DNA of 64,000 bases from Thalassobaculum fulvum (GTDB lineage Bacteria; Pseudomonadota; Alphaproteobacteria; Thalassobaculales; Thalassobaculaceae). The translations under genes were made by a program, and so were the position numbers. Under the pieces are notes generated by a model. It saw nothing but the letters and a program-made list of their open reading frames with translations. It ran no database searches and had not been told where the DNA came from. This document shows positions 62,967-64,000 of the stretch, in pieces (the first letter of the stretch is position 1; every line of letters begins with the position of its first letter). Where the stretch lies: positions 248,001 through 312,000 of the forward strand of contig NZ_BMZS01000006.1 in assembly GCF_014652915.1 (NCBI RefSeq), in the 5' to 3' direction.

Positions 62967-63922
62967 GCGGCGCGGTTCCGGAAACCGGTGAGGCTGCCGC
63001 CGCGCAGCGCGGCGCTGGGCAGCGGGTGGCCGACGATCCGCTCGGCCAGGTGCCCGACGTCGATCAGGGCGTCGAGGTCGACCCCGGTCGCGATCCCCAT
63101 CTCCTCGCACAGCAGCACCAGTTCCTCGGTGGCGATGTTGCCGGGCGCGCCCTTGTGGGCGGCGAACGGGCAGCCGCCGAGCCCGCCGACCGTGGTGTCG
63201 AAACTAGCCACTCCCATCCGCAGGCCGGCATGGGCGTTGGCGATGCCCAGACCCCGGGTATCGTGCAGGTGCAGGGTCAGCCGCAGCTCCGGCCAGCGGC
63301 TCCGGACCGCGCCGACGACCCGCTCGATGCGGTCCGGCGTCGCCCATCCCATGGTGTCGGCGAGCCCGAGATCGGTGATCGTCACGCCGGCCTCGGCGGC
63401 GATGCCGAGCCCGTCATGCACGGTCTCCAGCACCCGCGCGACCGGAATGTCGCCGGCGAAGTTGCAGCCGAAGGCCGCCATCACGCCGATCCGGGTGACC
63501 GGCACCCCGGCCGCCAGATGCGCCTCTGTCTGCTTGCGCATGGCCTCGATGTTGCCCTGGCGGTCGCGGTTCAGGTTCTTCTGCGAGAACAGCTCGGACG
63601 CCGCCAGCGCGATCGAGCCGGTGACCTGCAGGCGGTCGCGGAACGCCAGCGCCCGCTCCAGCCCCTTGGCGTTGAACCAGAGGGCGGTGTAGTCGACGCC
63701 GGCCCGCGGCGCGAAGCCGGCCACCACGGCCTCGGCGTCGGCCCAGCCCGGCACCAGCTTCGGCGACACGAAGGAGCAGACCTGGATGTGCCGGATCCCG
63801 GTGGCGGACAGCGCGTCGATCAGCGCGATCTTGTCCGCGGTCGCGACCGGGCCGGGCTCGATCTGGAAGCCCTCGCGCGGGCCCTCCTCGTTGATGTCGA
63901 CTCGGCTCGGCAGGTCGGACAT
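62963..63922 (-). CDS. hydroxymethylglutaryl-CoA lyase-like protein
   Basis: The 319-residue TIM-barrel lyase is of the HMGL/DRE type. LHLHDTRGLGIANAH holds the metal His pair, and the loop GGLGGCPFA carries the catalytic Cys (about 251). The start reads NEEGPREGFQ, with Arg16-Glu17 where HMG-CoA lyases have the Arg-Asp pair of VGPRDGLQ. It may therefore act on another hydroxyacyl-CoA. AAAGGAG precedes the ATG. It is the first gene of a pair with the CoA-transferase. The last 78 bases of the window, upstream of it, hold no gene. Confidence 0.9.
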   Translation of the reverse strand: MSDLPSRVDINEEGPREGFQIEPGPVATADKIALIDALSATGIRHIQVCSFVSPKLVPGWADAEAVVAGFAPRAGVDYTALWFNAKGLERALAFRDRLQVTGSIALAASELFSQKNLNRDRQGNIEAMRKQTEAHLAAGVPVTRIGVMAAFGCNFAGDIPVARVLETVHDGLGIAAEAGVTITDLGLADTMGWATPDRIERVVGAVRSRWPELRLTLHLHDTRGLGIANAHAGLRMGVASFDTTVGGLGGCPFAAHKGAPGNIATEELVLLCEEMGIATGVDLDALIDVGHLAERIVGHPLPSAALRGGSLTGFRNRAA

Positions 63923-64000
63923 GTCAGCGGCTCCTTTCTCCGGAGACGGTCACCACGACGCCCCGGCCGGATCGGCCCGGCCGGGACGGCATCGACAGGT

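Overview
This is about 64 kb of uniformly GC-rich, gene-dense DNA from a chromosome of an aerobic alphaproteobacterium. A Rhodospirillales-type organism fits best (inference). Pointers are a Ros/MucR-family regulator, PAS_5-like single-domain proteins, bacterial homospermidine synthase, a separate petA-petB-petC bc1 operon next to trmL, a receiver-domain protein with a GPDRRR linker, and pervasive ATGA/GTGA start-stop overlaps. No rRNA, tRNA, CRISPR array, insertion sequence, phage gene or replication origin was seen. The window opens inside a MEMO-AMMECR1 fusion gene and ends 78 bases upstream of an HMG-CoA lyase-like gene.

Layout. 0-8.8 kb: AMMECR1 fusion, two PAS proteins, gamma-glutamyltransferase, two unknown envelope proteins, a DAO-type FAD oxidase, and an iron ABC transporter (binding protein plus fused permease, no ATPase) behind a Fur-like palindrome. 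8.9-12.3 kb: a three-gene signalling operon made of a secreted molybdopterin-fold protein without cysteine, a hybrid histidine kinase and a receiver-Hpt protein. 12.3-17.3 kb: second DAO oxidase with a 61-residue membrane protein, MFS transporter, YciB, DusA and MucR. 17.7-25.1 kb: adenine deaminase, homospermidine synthase, serine hydrolase, a potassium channel with a zinc ribbon, class IV aminotransferase and a LysR regulator. 25.2-33.4 kb: a non-pyrrolysine MttB-family methyltransferase with two Old-Yellow-Enzyme/FAD oxidoreductases, an Ldh2-type dehydrogenase and a serine hydrolase. 33.4-42.5 kb, all on the minus strand: ABC exporter; a HAD/beta-helix/nucleotidyltransferase operon; and GH15-otsA-glk for glucose and trehalose. 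42.6-47.8 kb: MocR regulator divergent from an EamA transporter over a perfect palindrome, TPR protein, MTA phosphorylase, HD-GYP protein. 48.0-51.2 kb: petABC and trmL. 51.4-55.9 kb: cdd-hisI-M20 peptidase, then soxR divergent from a flavin reductase and a fused N-acetyltransferase. 55.9-59.1 kb: a LacI-controlled TIM-barrel/PhyH operon. 59.2-63.9 kb: SGNH protein, secreted acid phosphatase, CaiB transferase and HMGL-like lyase.

How the genes may work together (inference unless stated). Polyamine and purine salvage recur: homospermidine synthase, DAO-type oxidases resembling gamma-glutamylputrescine oxidase, gamma-glutamyltransferase, MTA phosphorylase (releases adenine) and adenine deaminase. 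Methylamine or betaine-type demethylation is suggested by MttB plus the DgcA-like flavoprotein. Redox-drug defence is suggested by SoxR with a well-matched SoxR box in front of the reductase/N-acetyltransferase pair.

The most novel-looking items are the cysteine-free molybdopterin-fold phosphorelay operon, a dispersed family of four nested-palindrome intergenic repeats sharing two sequence modules, the receiver-like/N-acetyltransferase fusion under SoxR, and the uncharacterised HAD/beta-helix/nucleotidyltransferase operon.
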